Source: JACQSR01 sp042577505 (GTDB lineage Archaea; Nanobdellota; Nanobdellia; Woesearchaeales; JACQSR01). Taken from it: DNA of 49,417 nt. Every line of letters starts with the position of its first letter. The stretch's first letter is position 1. Below the pieces are notes generated by a model. It was not told the origin of the DNA, searched no databases, and saw only the letters and a program-made list of their open reading frames with translations. The translations under genes and the position numbers were made by a program. Of this stretch, positions 22,455 through 31,701 are shown one piece after another. The stretch lies in NCBI GenBank assembly GCA_042577505.1, contig JBHPEA010000007.1, forward strand, positions 1 to 49,417, in the 5' to 3' direction.

Positions 22455-24620
22455 GTGGTCGTAAAAGATTTTTACAAGAAAGCTGCAGCTCTATTATTAG
22501 GTGGAATAGCTAGTGTAAACTTTTTTCTTAGTAAACCTGATAATTCTTATGCACAAAATTTACAGACAAATGCTCCTAGGCTAGAAGAAATTATTACTGA
22601 AGTTAGAAATAAAACAAAAGCTAGACATTCTGTAATGATTGTAGAAGCAATACAGGAGGAAAGAAAAAAGGGTGAAGAGATATATGAAAGATGGAAAGCA
22701 AAACGTTATCCTGATTTAGATATTGGAAAACCTGAACCTGTTGAGGAAATAGTTGGTCAACAATCAGGATATTTAGTTTTGGATGATAGTTGGAAGAAGA
22801 TTTTTTTAATATCCCTAACAACGAAGACTGATGATAATCCTGATTTAAAATTAAGATTAGGTCAAGATATTTTTAGGTATGGAACTCCTGGTGTTTACTG
22901 GTCCTTACTAGATCAGGATATTTATTTTGGTAATATTTCTCTAACAGAACTTGGTGATTTAAATGATCCTGAGTTTAAATTAGTAAATGATGATGGTCAA
23001 CTTGGTTTTTTAATTAACGGAAGGAGCCTTCAAAGTTACCTTGATAATTTAATAGGGGTTGCGCTAAAGGATTTGGTTGATAGAGGAATGATCTCATTAG
23101 ACTATGAGAGGGGGGATATACATGCAAATACTCCTGAAGGTGGTGTCGATATCAAAGTCAATTCTTCATTTCAGAATATGAGCTATAGGGCATCAAAGAA
23201 AATGAGAGATTATTCACTTTTCTTTTTTAATAATAACGCATTTGCAAATATCGATATTGATCTTTCAAGTGTGAATGAGGTTTTTGGAATGACTGCTTCT
23301 AATCGATCAAATCTTGATTTTAGGGTTGAATATGTAATAGACTCATCAACTGGTATGGGTCAAGAGGTGCAATTTCTAACTGATAATCTGGGTTGGCTAA
23401 CATTCGGTTTTAGTAACGTTAAAAGAGATGAGAGGCATACTGTAATTACTCTTGATATTGATTCTTATAGTAGTCTTGGAATAACTCCTGATAGGCTAAA
23501 TTCAAATCTTGATTTTGGTTTCATATTAAAAGAAGATGATATTAGGTGGCGAACAGATGAGCTTTCATTATATGCCGGTCTTGAAAAAGAGGTAGAATTT
23601 GATGTTGGTTATTTGAATAGGTTTAAAGTCTTTACTTTATTAGGATTGAATCAAAAATCGACTCGGTTTACAGAAAGACATGATTCAGATTTATTAAATC
23701 TTGAACTGAATGATATGCGATTATTATATATCCCTCAGCATTTTATATATTTGGATGAACATGGAATAGATATTCCAAGTGTAAAAGTTAGACAAAGGAA
23801 TAGTGAACAAGATCTTGAGTTTGGATTTACTGGAAGTGCATATTTATTCTTTAATGCAATAAATGGACCACACTTTAGTTTGTCTCCTTTTGGTGGAATT
23901 AATAGTGATGTAGACGAAACTAAAACAGGGAAAACTGCTCATTATGGTTGCACTTCATATGTTTCATTTGCACCCGTATTAGATTTTATTAGGTTTCCTT
24001 ATGATTTAGCATTAGTAGGAAATATTCAAGGTACAAATGAATTTGATAAGGATTCTTTAGAGATTAAGGAGTTTGATAATGCTAGCATAGTTCTTCCAAT
24101 TTATACTAAAGGAAGATCTACTCAGATATTGAATGGTTTTGTTGATTTGTTTGAAAGAGAGTTCCACCATCAATTTGAGAGACATAGAATTTTGAAAGAT
24201 TACTTAGCCCAAGACGAATTACTATCAGAAAATGATATGCTTGCACTTCGTTTTAATTATGGAACTGATGATACTCGTAGTGCGGAATTGATATTTAGTA
24301 ACAATAGGAGTTGGGCAATTTTTCAGGGAGGTTATAGGAGGAAAGGTGGGCCTATTGATGTGGGTGGTTTAGTTAAGGCAAAATTTGAGAAAGGAAAAAT
24401 CTTAATAGCTGGTTATAATGGTACAATAACAAGAAACGAAACTACAGAAGAAAATATTATAGAGAGTCATAAATTCACAATAGGTACTGTTTTTAATAAC
24501 GTTATTCCTCAGGGTGTTATTGAGACCAGAGATCCAAAAGATTGGAGAGCTTATTTTATGTTTACTTTTCCTGATGCAAATAGGGCAGTTAGTAATTATA
24601 TAGAAAAGGTAACTAAGTAA
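22455..24620 (+). CDS. Large secreted beta-rich protein, unknown family
   Basis: The 721-residue protein has a Sec-type signal peptide (basic MVVKDFYKK, hydrophobic AAALLLGGIASVNFFL, likely cut after SYA). After a helical segment (40-85) the sequence is almost all alternating beta-strand pattern with aromatic residues at strand ends, few cysteines and no C-terminal membrane anchor. This is the look of a beta-barrel or beta-solenoid protein. No family is recognised. It starts with GTG 2 nt after the MGMT stop without a clear ribosome-binding site, so the start is the weakest part of this call. Confidence 0.65.
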   Translation: MVVKDFYKKAAALLLGGIASVNFFLSKPDNSYAQNLQTNAPRLEEIITEVRNKTKARHSVMIVEAIQEERKKGEEIYERWKAKRYPDLDIGKPEPVEEIVGQQSGYLVLDDSWKKIFLISLTTKTDDNPDLKLRLGQDIFRYGTPGVYWSLLDQDIYFGNISLTELGDLNDPEFKLVNDDGQLGFLINGRSLQSYLDNLIGVALKDLVDRGMISLDYERGDIHANTPEGGVDIKVNSSFQNMSYRASKKMRDYSLFFFNNNAFANIDIDLSSVNEVFGMTASNRSNLDFRVEYVIDSSTGMGQEVQFLTDNLGWLTFGFSNVKRDERHTVITLDIDSYSSLGITPDRLNSNLDFGFILKEDDIRWRTDELSLYAGLEKEVEFDVGYLNRFKVFTLLGLNQKSTRFTERHDSDLLNLELNDMRLLYIPQHFIYLDEHGIDIPSVKVRQRNSEQDLEFGFTGSAYLFFNAINGPHFSLSPFGGINSDVDETKTGKTAHYGCTSYVSFAPVLDFIRFPYDLALVGNIQGTNEFDKDSLEIKEFDNASIVLPIYTKGRSTQILNGFVDLFEREFHHQFERHRILKDYLAQDELLSENDMLALRFNYGTDDTRSAELIFSNNRSWAIFQGGYRRKGGPIDVGGLVKAKFEKGKILIAGYNGTITRNETTEENIIESHKFTIGTVFNNVIPQGVIETRDPKDWRAYFMFTFPDANRAVSNYIEKVTK

Positions 24621-24621
24621 A

Positions 24622-25542
24622 TTATCTCTTTTTCTTTGTTTTCTTGATATCTTTTTCAAGATCTAATTCTTCTAGAAGTTCTTTATAACGATTTCTTATT
24701 GTTACTTCTGTAACTCCAGCAACATCTGCAACTTCTCTTTGAGTTCTTTTTTCACCATGGATTAAAGATGAGACGTATAATGCTGCTGCTGCGATACCAG
24801 TTGGACCTCTTCCTGATGTTAACTCTGCTTTTTGTGATCTTTCTAAGATTTCAACAGCTTTTGATTGAGTTTCTGCGGAAAGTTTTAAAGAAGAAGAGAA
24901 TCTGGCTATGTAATCTGCGGGATTTGAAGGCAGAATAGTAACACCTAATTCTCTTGTCACAAATCTATATGTTCTTCCGATTTCTTTCTTTTCAATACCT
25001 GAAGCTTCTGATAATTCATCTAATGTCCTAGGAACGTCATGTCTTCTACATGCTGCGTACAATGCACCTGCAACAACGCTTTCCATTGATCTACCCCTAA
25101 CTAATCCTCTCTGTACTGCTAGTGTATATATCCTTGCTGCTTCTTCCTCAACTGATTTTGGTAATTTTAAGTAGGATGAGACTCTTTTTAATTCAGCTAG
25201 TGCTAATTTTAAATTTCTTTCAATAGCTGTGGAGATTCTGTATTGCCATTTTCTTAATCTAAAGAATTTGTTTCTATCTTTGCCACCTAACTTCATAAAA
25301 TCTGCTTTTTGTCCAACTTCTGTCCCTAAACCTTGATCGTATTGTGTATATGTTGAAGGTGCTCCTGTTCTTCTTTTACTTGCACCATCTTCAGAATCAA
25401 ATTCTCTCCATTCTTGGGAGAAGTCAACCATTTTATCTTCAATAACAAGACCACAATCTTTGCAGATAATTTCACCTTTATCTCGATTCCAGAATAAGTT
25501 AATACCGGCACACTCAGGACACTTCTTTACAAGTTCAGGCAT
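24622..25542 (-). CDS. tfb: Transcription initiation factor B (TFB)
   Basis: TFB bridges TBP-bound promoter DNA and RNA polymerase. Residues 8-28 form the zinc ribbon (CPEC...CKDC with 15-residue spacing), WREF plus RRTGAPST form the B-reader/linker, and two cyclin repeats follow, ending in a helix-turn-helix (REVADVAGVTEVTIRNRYKE) that contacts the BRE. I start at the ATG at 25542; a longer reading uses TTG at 25560. The length, 306 residues, is usual. Confidence 0.97.
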   Translation of the reverse strand: MPELVKKCPECAGINLFWNRDKGEIICKDCGLVIEDKMVDFSQEWREFDSEDGASKRRTGAPSTYTQYDQGLGTEVGQKADFMKLGGKDRNKFFRLRKWQYRISTAIERNLKLALAELKRVSSYLKLPKSVEEEAARIYTLAVQRGLVRGRSMESVVAGALYAACRRHDVPRTLDELSEASGIEKKEIGRTYRFVTRELGVTILPSNPADYIARFSSSLKLSAETQSKAVEILERSQKAELTSGRGPTGIAAAALYVSSLIHGEKRTQREVADVAGVTEVTIRNRYKELLEELDLEKDIKKTKKKR

Positions 25543-25697
25543 TCTTGGTTTCCCCCCCAAAAGTTAATGTTGAACAATAATTTGTGATAAGATTCGAGAA
25601 TAAAAGAAAGAGATATAATTTAAAAAGCTTTGTAAAAATTTCGAAACACTTAAGAATCTATTTTTAAAGTAAATGATACTATTATATAATAAAAAAT

Positions 25698-26270
25698 CTA
25701 TTTTCGAATACTCTTTTTAGCTGTTTTTACAAAAAGTCTTCCAATATTTAATGCTATGTTATTTTGTCTTTGTTGGATTCTATTTAATAGTTTTATTTGA
25801 GATTCGATGTAGTTTGCGTGACTTAACCATGAATCTAATGGTACTTTTTGATTCATTTCTTTTAATGTTGCTTCCATATTTTTTATTTCTGATTTAAATT
25901 CCTTTATTTGAGATAGTAAATCTCTGATGTTTGTGTGTTCATCTCTTAGGAATTTATCTACTGCTTTTTTTAATGATTTTTTATCTTTTGAAAACAATGA
26001 GTATCTTAACTGACCTAAGTAGTATGAAAGAGATTCTAGTTTTTCATTAATATCTGTTTTTTCTTTTAGTTTTGATATAATGAATTTTAATTCCATTAAT
26101 GAATCAGATTGTTCCTTATATGCTTTATCATCAAATATTTTAGGTTCAAAATCTTTAATGTGTGCTTCTTTTGAAAGTAAATCATCTATTTCTCTCTTGA
26201 TTTCAGGGAATTCTAGTCTTTTTCCACTGGGTTTTTTCAGATTTTCAATATAATCATCAAGATTTCTCAT
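25698..26270 (-). CDS. Hypothetical coiled-coil protein coupled to AbrB-like regulator
   Basis: The 190-residue protein is predicted mainly helical with heptad-like stretches (e.g. around LMELKFIISKLKEKTDINEKLESL and IKEFKSEIKNMEATLKEMNQ). It ends in a basic IGRLFVKTAKKSIRK. No family, membrane segment or catalytic motif is recognised. The start overlaps the AbrB-like gene by 14 nt, so the two are made together from the promoter near 26400-26475. The arrangement is like an antitoxin-toxin pair, but nothing in this protein looks like a toxin. Confidence 0.6.
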   Translation of the reverse strand: MRNLDDYIENLKKPSGKRLEFPEIKREIDDLLSKEAHIKDFEPKIFDDKAYKEQSDSLMELKFIISKLKEKTDINEKLESLSYYLGQLRYSLFSKDKKSLKKAVDKFLRDEHTNIRDLLSQIKEFKSEIKNMEATLKEMNQKVPLDSWLSHANYIESQIKLLNRIQQRQNNIALNIGRLFVKTAKKSIRK

Positions 26271-26400
26271 GTTTCACCTTTTCAATTGTAATTCTAGCAA
26301 TATCTCCTTCTTTTAATGAAAGCATTTTGATGATTTCCGGTGGTATGTTTATTGATATGCTCGTTCCAGATTTTCTTAAAGTTCTTAGGAATTGTTCCAT
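26257..26400 (-). CDS. AbrB/MazE-type small DNA-binding protein, 47 residues
   Basis: The 47-residue frame matches the AbrB/SpoVT swapped-hairpin domain: RTLRKSGTSISINIPPEII followed by LKEGDIARITIE, ending KVKHEKS. The length is that of a bare domain, as in antitoxins of the MazE/VapB type. It begins 2 nt after the inverted repeat that flanks its promoter and overlaps the coiled-coil gene by 14 nt. Autoregulation by binding that repeat is the likely job. Confidence 0.8.
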   Translation of the reverse strand: MEQFLRTLRKSGTSISINIPPEIIKMLSLKEGDIARITIEKVKHEKS

Positions 26401-26401
26401 T

Positions 26402-26472
26402 TTATATGATCTTATTATATCTTATTTCTATATATTATATCTATCTTTTATATATATTATTAGATCATATAA
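26402..26472. promoter_or_regulatory. Promoter with 11-bp inverted repeats before the AbrB-like gene
   Basis: TTATATGATCT (26402-26412) is exactly repeated inverted as AGATCATATAA (26462-26472), around ~49 bp of nearly pure A+T that contains TATA elements. One arm abuts the AbrB-like start codon, the other lies upstream of the promoter. This fits a loop- or dimer-bound operator. Confidence 0.55.
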
Positions 26473-26538
26473 GAATTATAGTATATAAACTTTTCGGTTG
26501 AAAATGAAAAAGAAAAAAACAAAATTGCCTTAGGAAAG

Positions 26539-28899
26539 TTAACATGATTGAGTTTTACATAATGATCCAATTCCATTACAGATTCCGAAAGTCGGAACCG
26601 GAATATGAGTCCCTTGGCAATCGCCTACACCTTTACCCTTTTCATCCATACTACAACCAGGAGACCACCCAGGAAGACCACTAAGGCAAACACATGCACA
26701 ATAATTAGGCGAAGAATATGCGTCTCGACCATCGCAGCAAATGTCTTGGTGTTCACAATAGTACGCCTCATGGCAACCTTCATCTTTACATGTACCTCCA
26801 CCGTATTCATTTATATGACAAGTTTCGCCTTCTGGACATGCGCAATTTCTTCCCATTTGACATTCTTCATCATAAAAATAACCACACTGTCCATATACTC
26901 CTCCGCAAGGATCTTTTATTGGACAACAACTACCATCAGGCATACATTTACTCCCCATTGGACAAGGGCAATCAACAACCTGGCCATTACAATCAGTGCA
27001 TGAACCACATTCTGTAGTAAGATCATCACAGCAACTATACCCATCTGTAACACACCTACCATCACAACAGATCTCACCAGTATTACATTCTGAATCTTGT
27101 GTACATGTAGTTATAGGACACACATCAATACTACAATCTACCAAATCGGGATTATCATTTGTGGTAAGTTTTCCACCATTTTCACACTCGGGTTCTCCTT
27201 GGAATACATTATATGTACCAGAATCACAGTCAAAAGGTTGTTGTTCATTCTGACAGCACATGTAAGGTACTTCATACTCCAAACAACTCTTTTTACAATC
27301 AAAAGGTTTAGTCTGCCTCATATCAAAAGTCCAACTTTCCCCCGTCGGACAGAGATTTTCTATAGTAGATCCATAAACTTTAAAATCTGCTACACAAGTT
27401 AATTTATCACTTGCACAACACATATAATAAAAACCTTCAGCAGGATTAGGGTCAACGCATTGACAATCAGGATTTTCATAAGAATAGTACTGATCATTTG
27501 TACAATCTTCTGGTTGTTCTGGTGCTAAATAACACGGCCTATCCACACATTGACAATAGGGATTTACATAAGAAAAGATCTGATCACTACCACAATCATC
27601 TGGTTGTTCTGGTGCTGAAGAGCAATCGTCTTGTACACACCCATCATCCATCGTACACAGACCATCACAACATCCACACCATTTACAATCACCTGCTCTG
27701 CAACAACTGCCATCAAAATCACAATAATATAGATCGTCATCACATTCCTCACCACATCTACAATTTTTAATACTGCCCCACATTGAATCACAACTATCCC
27801 AATCACAAATGCATTTGCAATTTTCATAATCTTTTTCCCCCTCACAAAGATCTAAATTGCAACTTGCACACCTACAATCATCAATTCCGTCATGTTCCCA
27901 GCTAGTACATGATGGTTGATTAATAGGACAAGGATAACACCCACAATTTCCATCTGGAATATGTGTTGCAGGATTACAAATTGGTTGTGTATTACATCCA
28001 TCACATATACAATGATCTCCTGGTTTTTGACTAAATTCACAATCCTGTATACATGGTTGACAAAATCCACCACCAGATAAGAATTCATCAACACATTCCT
28101 CATTATATGCGCATTCATAGTCACCAATACAAAGATCACCCATATCTTCGTTATCTGTTACAGAAGAAAAGTGATTAACTTTAAAAATTGTATAATCTAA
28201 AATAGGATCATAGTATAAAAATTCACAATAATCACATTCTCCTAAAATTTCCCATTCTTCTCTAACATACATCTGATCACTATCTGAGTTTTCTATTAAC
28301 AAATACATATCTCCACTCTTTTCTCCACATCTTTCTGTATCAAATCCAACTCCCTTGTATCCAAGACTTAAACACTTTAAATCCTCATAATCGAATAACC
28401 CAAGGGGGAAATAAAACAAAGTTACATCTTCTCCAGCTATCTTCGAATATTCCTTATCAAGAATCATATCAAGTGAACCTTCATCAATTATCCCATTACA
28501 ATTCTCATCAAATCCATTCTTAATTTCTCTTGCTCCTGGATTTATATTATCATTCTCATCATTACAATCATTTCCACCACATGATTCTGATTCATAACCA
28601 TCTCCATCAACATCACAAGGATCAACTTCACAATCACTGTCTTCACTATCAGTATCACCATCACAATCATCATCAAGTCCATTTAAACAATTAACTTGGG
28701 CAGTACTTTCTACAATTCCTGGATTAACATCTGCATTATTATCATCACAATCTAGCTCAGGAGATCCACATTTAGCACTAGGAGGATTGCCATAACCGTC
28801 TGTATCCATATCTATACATTTTGTAGGGTCACAACCATAAAGCAAGATTACAAATAATAAACTTAGAATAAAAAAAGAACTTAAAATAATTTTCTTCAT
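26539..28899 (-). CDS. Cysteine-rich lipoprotein with MopE-like repeats
   Basis: The 786-residue protein has a signal peptide with lipobox LYGC (about 20-23). Next are two copies of the MopE-type putative metal-binding motif, of the form DCDD..ADVNPG..E and DCND..NINPG..E, each ending in a Cys/Asp-rich NG.D..C.G segment. A ~120-residue region with few cysteines follows. The rest is packed with cysteine, including two tandem units of the form PEQP.DC..DQ..SY.NP.CQCVD and CCDG-type knots. It is almost certainly extracellular and disulphide-bonded. AAAGGAGGACG precedes the ATG. No enzymatic domain was seen. Confidence 0.8.
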   Translation of the reverse strand: MKKIILSSFFILSLLFVILLYGCDPTKCIDMDTDGYGNPPSAKCGSPELDCDDNNADVNPGIVESTAQVNCLNGLDDDCDGDTDSEDSDCEVDPCDVDGDGYESESCGGNDCNDENDNINPGAREIKNGFDENCNGIIDEGSLDMILDKEYSKIAGEDVTLFYFPLGLFDYEDLKCLSLGYKGVGFDTERCGEKSGDMYLLIENSDSDQMYVREEWEILGECDYCEFLYYDPILDYTIFKVNHFSSVTDNEDMGDLCIGDYECAYNEECVDEFLSGGGFCQPCIQDCEFSQKPGDHCICDGCNTQPICNPATHIPDGNCGCYPCPINQPSCTSWEHDGIDDCRCASCNLDLCEGEKDYENCKCICDWDSCDSMWGSIKNCRCGEECDDDLYYCDFDGSCCRAGDCKWCGCCDGLCTMDDGCVQDDCSSAPEQPDDCGSDQIFSYVNPYCQCVDRPCYLAPEQPEDCTNDQYYSYENPDCQCVDPNPAEGFYYMCCASDKLTCVADFKVYGSTIENLCPTGESWTFDMRQTKPFDCKKSCLEYEVPYMCCQNEQQPFDCDSGTYNVFQGEPECENGGKLTTNDNPDLVDCSIDVCPITTCTQDSECNTGEICCDGRCVTDGYSCCDDLTTECGSCTDCNGQVVDCPCPMGSKCMPDGSCCPIKDPCGGVYGQCGYFYDEECQMGRNCACPEGETCHINEYGGGTCKDEGCHEAYYCEHQDICCDGRDAYSSPNYCACVCLSGLPGWSPGCSMDEKGKGVGDCQGTHIPVPTFGICNGIGSLCKTQSC

Positions 28900-29061
28900 C
28901 TTACACGTCCTCCTTTTGATAATTAAATGGATAAAATTATTAGGAATTTTATTGCTTATAAAATTTTTGGTGGAATAGCGAGAATAATGCTTGATAACCG
29001 ATTACTAGAATTAAAAAAGTGAAAGAAAAAGAAATAAAAAAAAGAAAAAATAGGTGAAATA

Positions 29062-29763
29062 TCACCAACAATTAGTCTGGTCTGGTGTACAAATACGACA
29101 TTCTCCATCTGGATTTACACATTTTTGTAGAGATGGTCTGTTTTGACATCGGCAACATGTACAATCCCCAAGGTGATCAATATGACAATCATCACCCCTA
29201 GTATCCTTAGAGTCTTTACAAGTAATTCCAGATACACTACCACCGCTGCACATAAAATTATTTCCATTTTGACAAACTTGTCCAGGACCTTCACATTGCT
29301 CACGACAAACGCCATCCAGACACATAACCTCATCAGGATTTGCGCATGTAGGATCAATTGTAGCGCATCTATTAGGAGCTAGCGCATGACATCCACCATC
29401 ACAACATAAGTCTCCACATAAAGTTTGGCCAGAATCACAACCTGGTGTACAACGGCCGTCTACACAATAATCATTCGGATCTTCACAAGTTTTAAGACAA
29501 TCCTTGATACCTAGACCGCATTCACGTTCGCACGTTCCACATTCGACGTAATCGCAACAATCAACCTCAGCACAACAACCACCCCCGGCCTCATCGCAAA
29601 TCCACCCATCGGGACAACAACCACAGGGCAGACAGTTTCCTGATACGCAACAACCAGAAGATTGGTAAGGACATGGTATCCCACCGGGACAGCATTGTTC
29701 AGCAGCAACTAAAGTAAAAAAAGCAACAATAAGAAGTAAACTTCTAACAATAACATTTTTCAT
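29062..29763 (-). CDS. Small cysteine-rich secreted protein
   Basis: The 233-residue protein has a cleavable signal (MKNVIVRSLLLIVAFFTLVAA). The mature part contains more than 45 cysteines, often paired (CCPGG, CCPDGWIC, GGGCC, CCDGGC), a granulin/EGF-like texture without a clear single family. No membrane anchor or lipobox follows. The upstream AAAAGGAGGGTC matches the sequence before the larger cysteine-rich gene, so both probably share control and export. Confidence 0.75.
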   Translation of the reverse strand: MKNVIVRSLLLIVAFFTLVAAEQCCPGGIPCPYQSSGCCVSGNCLPCGCCPDGWICDEAGGGCCAEVDCCDYVECGTCERECGLGIKDCLKTCEDPNDYCVDGRCTPGCDSGQTLCGDLCCDGGCHALAPNRCATIDPTCANPDEVMCLDGVCREQCEGPGQVCQNGNNFMCSGGSVSGITCKDSKDTRGDDCHIDHLGDCTCCRCQNRPSLQKCVNPDGECRICTPDQTNCW

Positions 29764-29864
29764 TTTAAAGACCCTCCTTTTGATAAAAATAACATTATTA
29801 ATAGAATTTTGTGTTTTGTATTTAAAATACTTTCGGAAGAAGTCGGGCTATTAGCTAAATAAAA

Positions 29865-30146
29865 TCAATTCTTTCCCAAGGTAATCTCAATTGTAGAAAC
29901 TCTTACGTTCTTGCCTTCGTTGTTTTGGAATTCTTCAGAATCAATTGATATGTTATTAACTGCAATTGTGCTATCTAGAAATCTTTTAGAAGACACTTCA
30001 GCCACATCAACAGCCCTTGAAATAAATTTTCCCCTCGCTTTAACAATGACCTCTCTTGCGTCCTTTGTTGTGAATTGCATGACAACTCCTGTCACATAAT
30101 TCATGAAGGGTTTTCCACCAACAAAAATGCTGTTGTCGTCTGTCAT
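29865..30146 (-). CDS. albA: Alba DNA/RNA-binding chromatin protein
   Basis: This is a 93-residue Alba-fold protein. GGKPFMNYVTGVVMQF carries the DNA-contacting lysine, then come VIVKARGKFISRAVDVAEV and the C-terminal STIEITL strand. Alba packages archaeal DNA and also binds RNA. It begins 2 nt after the eS17 stop, forming an eS17-alba operon. Confidence 0.93.
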   Translation of the reverse strand: MTDDNSIFVGGKPFMNYVTGVVMQFTTKDAREVIVKARGKFISRAVDVAEVSSKRFLDSTIAVNNISIDSEEFQNNEGKNVRVSTIEITLGKN

Positions 30147-30148
30147 CT

Positions 30149-30340
30149 TTATTTACTTTTTGATTTTACTAATCTAGTCAAATAACCTGCAATTGTGTTT
30201 CTGGTCTTTTTGCTTTTAATTTCAGCGTATTTAGGTACAATTTTGCTATTAGTTTTAAAATCATCCTTAAATTGATCGCCGTGTTTTTCAAATAATTCAT
30301 TGCTAGTTCTTTTGATTAATTGTGTTTTTATTCTTCCCAT
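30149..30340 (-). CDS. rps17e: Small-subunit ribosomal protein eS17
   Basis: This 63-residue archaeal/eukaryotic ribosomal protein begins MGRIKTQLIKRTSNELFEKHG. The core SKKTRNTIAGYLTRLVK is clear. It is complete and of normal archaeal length. It is upstream of, and probably co-transcribed with, alba. Confidence 0.93.
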   Translation of the reverse strand: MGRIKTQLIKRTSNELFEKHGDQFKDDFKTNSKIVPKYAEIKSKKTRNTIAGYLTRLVKSKSK

Positions 30341-30377
30341 TTAGGGCTAAGTTATGATGAAATTTAAAAACCTTTGG

Positions 30378-31619
30378 TTATTTCTTTACAACCTTTACAG
30401 AAGCAATTCTGTTTCTAAATACTTCTTCGATGGTTAGATTCATTTTATCAACTCGAAATTTTTCTCCTTTTTTAGGGATTCTTCCGATTCTCGATAAAAT
30501 ATAACCACCGAATGTATCGAATTCCATAGTATCTTTTACTTTTATCCTTAATTCGCGAATAACATCTTCAATATCAGCATCGCCCGATATTCTGTATGTG
30601 CCTTTATTCAACCTCATAATCTTTGGTCTTTCTTTATCTGCTTCATCAATAATCTCTCCTACGATCTCTTCTAGAATATCCTCCAAAGTTACAATTCCAG
30701 TGACTCCTCCATACTCATCAACAACAACTGCTAAATGCCCCTTTCCTTTTTGGAATAAATTTAATGTTGAGTATAGTTTCTTAGTCTCCGGTATGAAAGT
30801 TGGTTTTTTCATGATAGTTTTTATTGGTAATTCTAACGTTTTTCGTCCAAAAGACCTCAATGCATCTTTTAAGTATACTAATCCAACGATATTATCTCTG
30901 TTTTTCTCATAAATAGGAAATCTTGAATGACCTGTTTTTTGGGCAATTCTTAATAGATCTCGGATTTTCATTTTAGAATGTCCAAAAACAATTTTTGTTC
31001 TTGGAATCATAATATCAGAAATAATCATATCATCAAATTTGAAAACTTTGTGGATTAATTTTTTTTCTGTAGACTTTATCGCTCCTTCTTTCTCGCTTAA
31101 AGTAACAATGTGTTTAAGCTCATCCTCAGTTAAGGATACTTTTTTCCCTTCAAGTCTAAAGACTTTATGAATGAAATCTACTAATAATCCTAAAATCCAA
31201 ATTACAGGGAAAGTAATAAATTGAAGAATCTTGATTGTTGAAGCAAATGATAATGCTAGTGATTTGTTATATTTTAATGCAATAGATTTAGGAGTAATTT
31301 CGCCGAATATTAGGATTGAGAACGTCATAATACCAGTAGTAATTCCTACGATATTACTTTGAAAGATTTTGCTAAAGAATAATGCTGCAAAAGCTGATGC
31401 TCCAATGTTTATCACGTTGTTGAAAAGGAGTAATGTTATTAATAGTCTATGAGGGCGATCTAGTAGCTTTTTCAAATTACTAGCTCCTCTAACTTGTTTT
31501 TCATACATAACAGTAACTTGGTATCTATTTAATGAGAAAATTGCCGACTCTAATGCGGAAGAGAGTCCTGAAAAGATAACAAGCACTACAAGAATTATGA
31601 TGTCAGTCAACATTGTCAT
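30378..31619 (-). CDS. CNNM/CorC-type (HlyC) divalent-cation transporter
   Basis: The 413-residue membrane protein has an N-terminal DUF21/CNNM domain with four hydrophobic segments (including SALESAIFSLNR), then a CBS pair (residues ~200-320, with IMIPRTKI and VVDEYGGVTGIVTLEDILEEIVGEI), and a CorC/HlyC C-terminal domain. Homologues handle Mg2+ export or resistance. GGAGA precedes the ATG. It is divergent from homoserine dehydrogenase 1. Confidence 0.92.
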   Translation of the reverse strand: MTMLTDIIILVVLVIFSGLSSALESAIFSLNRYQVTVMYEKQVRGASNLKKLLDRPHRLLITLLLFNNVINIGASAFAALFFSKIFQSNIVGITTGIMTFSILIFGEITPKSIALKYNKSLALSFASTIKILQFITFPVIWILGLLVDFIHKVFRLEGKKVSLTEDELKHIVTLSEKEGAIKSTEKKLIHKVFKFDDMIISDIMIPRTKIVFGHSKMKIRDLLRIAQKTGHSRFPIYEKNRDNIVGLVYLKDALRSFGRKTLELPIKTIMKKPTFIPETKKLYSTLNLFQKGKGHLAVVVDEYGGVTGIVTLEDILEEIVGEIIDEADKERPKIMRLNKGTYRISGDADIEDVIRELRIKVKDTMEFDTFGGYILSRIGRIPKKGEKFRVDKMNLTIEEVFRNRIASVKVVKK

Positions 31620-31701
31620 ATGTTTCTCCTAATAACACTCATTTATAAAAATTGCCTATTTGAGAGTTATTTTTATAAAATAGCTCAATTTCCTTGAGAA
31701 A

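Noticed and set aside
25543..25560. TTG start of TFB at 25560
   Set aside because: The extra residues are encoded by the G-rich run that looks like the ribosome-binding region; the ATG at 25542 matches usual TFB N-termini.
25561..25697. AT-rich gap between TFB and the coiled-coil gene
   Set aside because: Apart from a TATA-like element for TFB near 25610-25625, I see no RNA, repeat or short gene in it.
27498..28139. Open frames on both strands within the cysteine-rich lipoprotein gene
   Set aside because: They are shadows caused by the biased Cys/Asp/Gly codon content; they have no recognisable domains or ribosome-binding sites.
28900..29061. Gap between the two cysteine-rich genes
   Set aside because: AT-rich, with the ribosome-binding site of the larger gene and TATA-like runs; nothing else supported.
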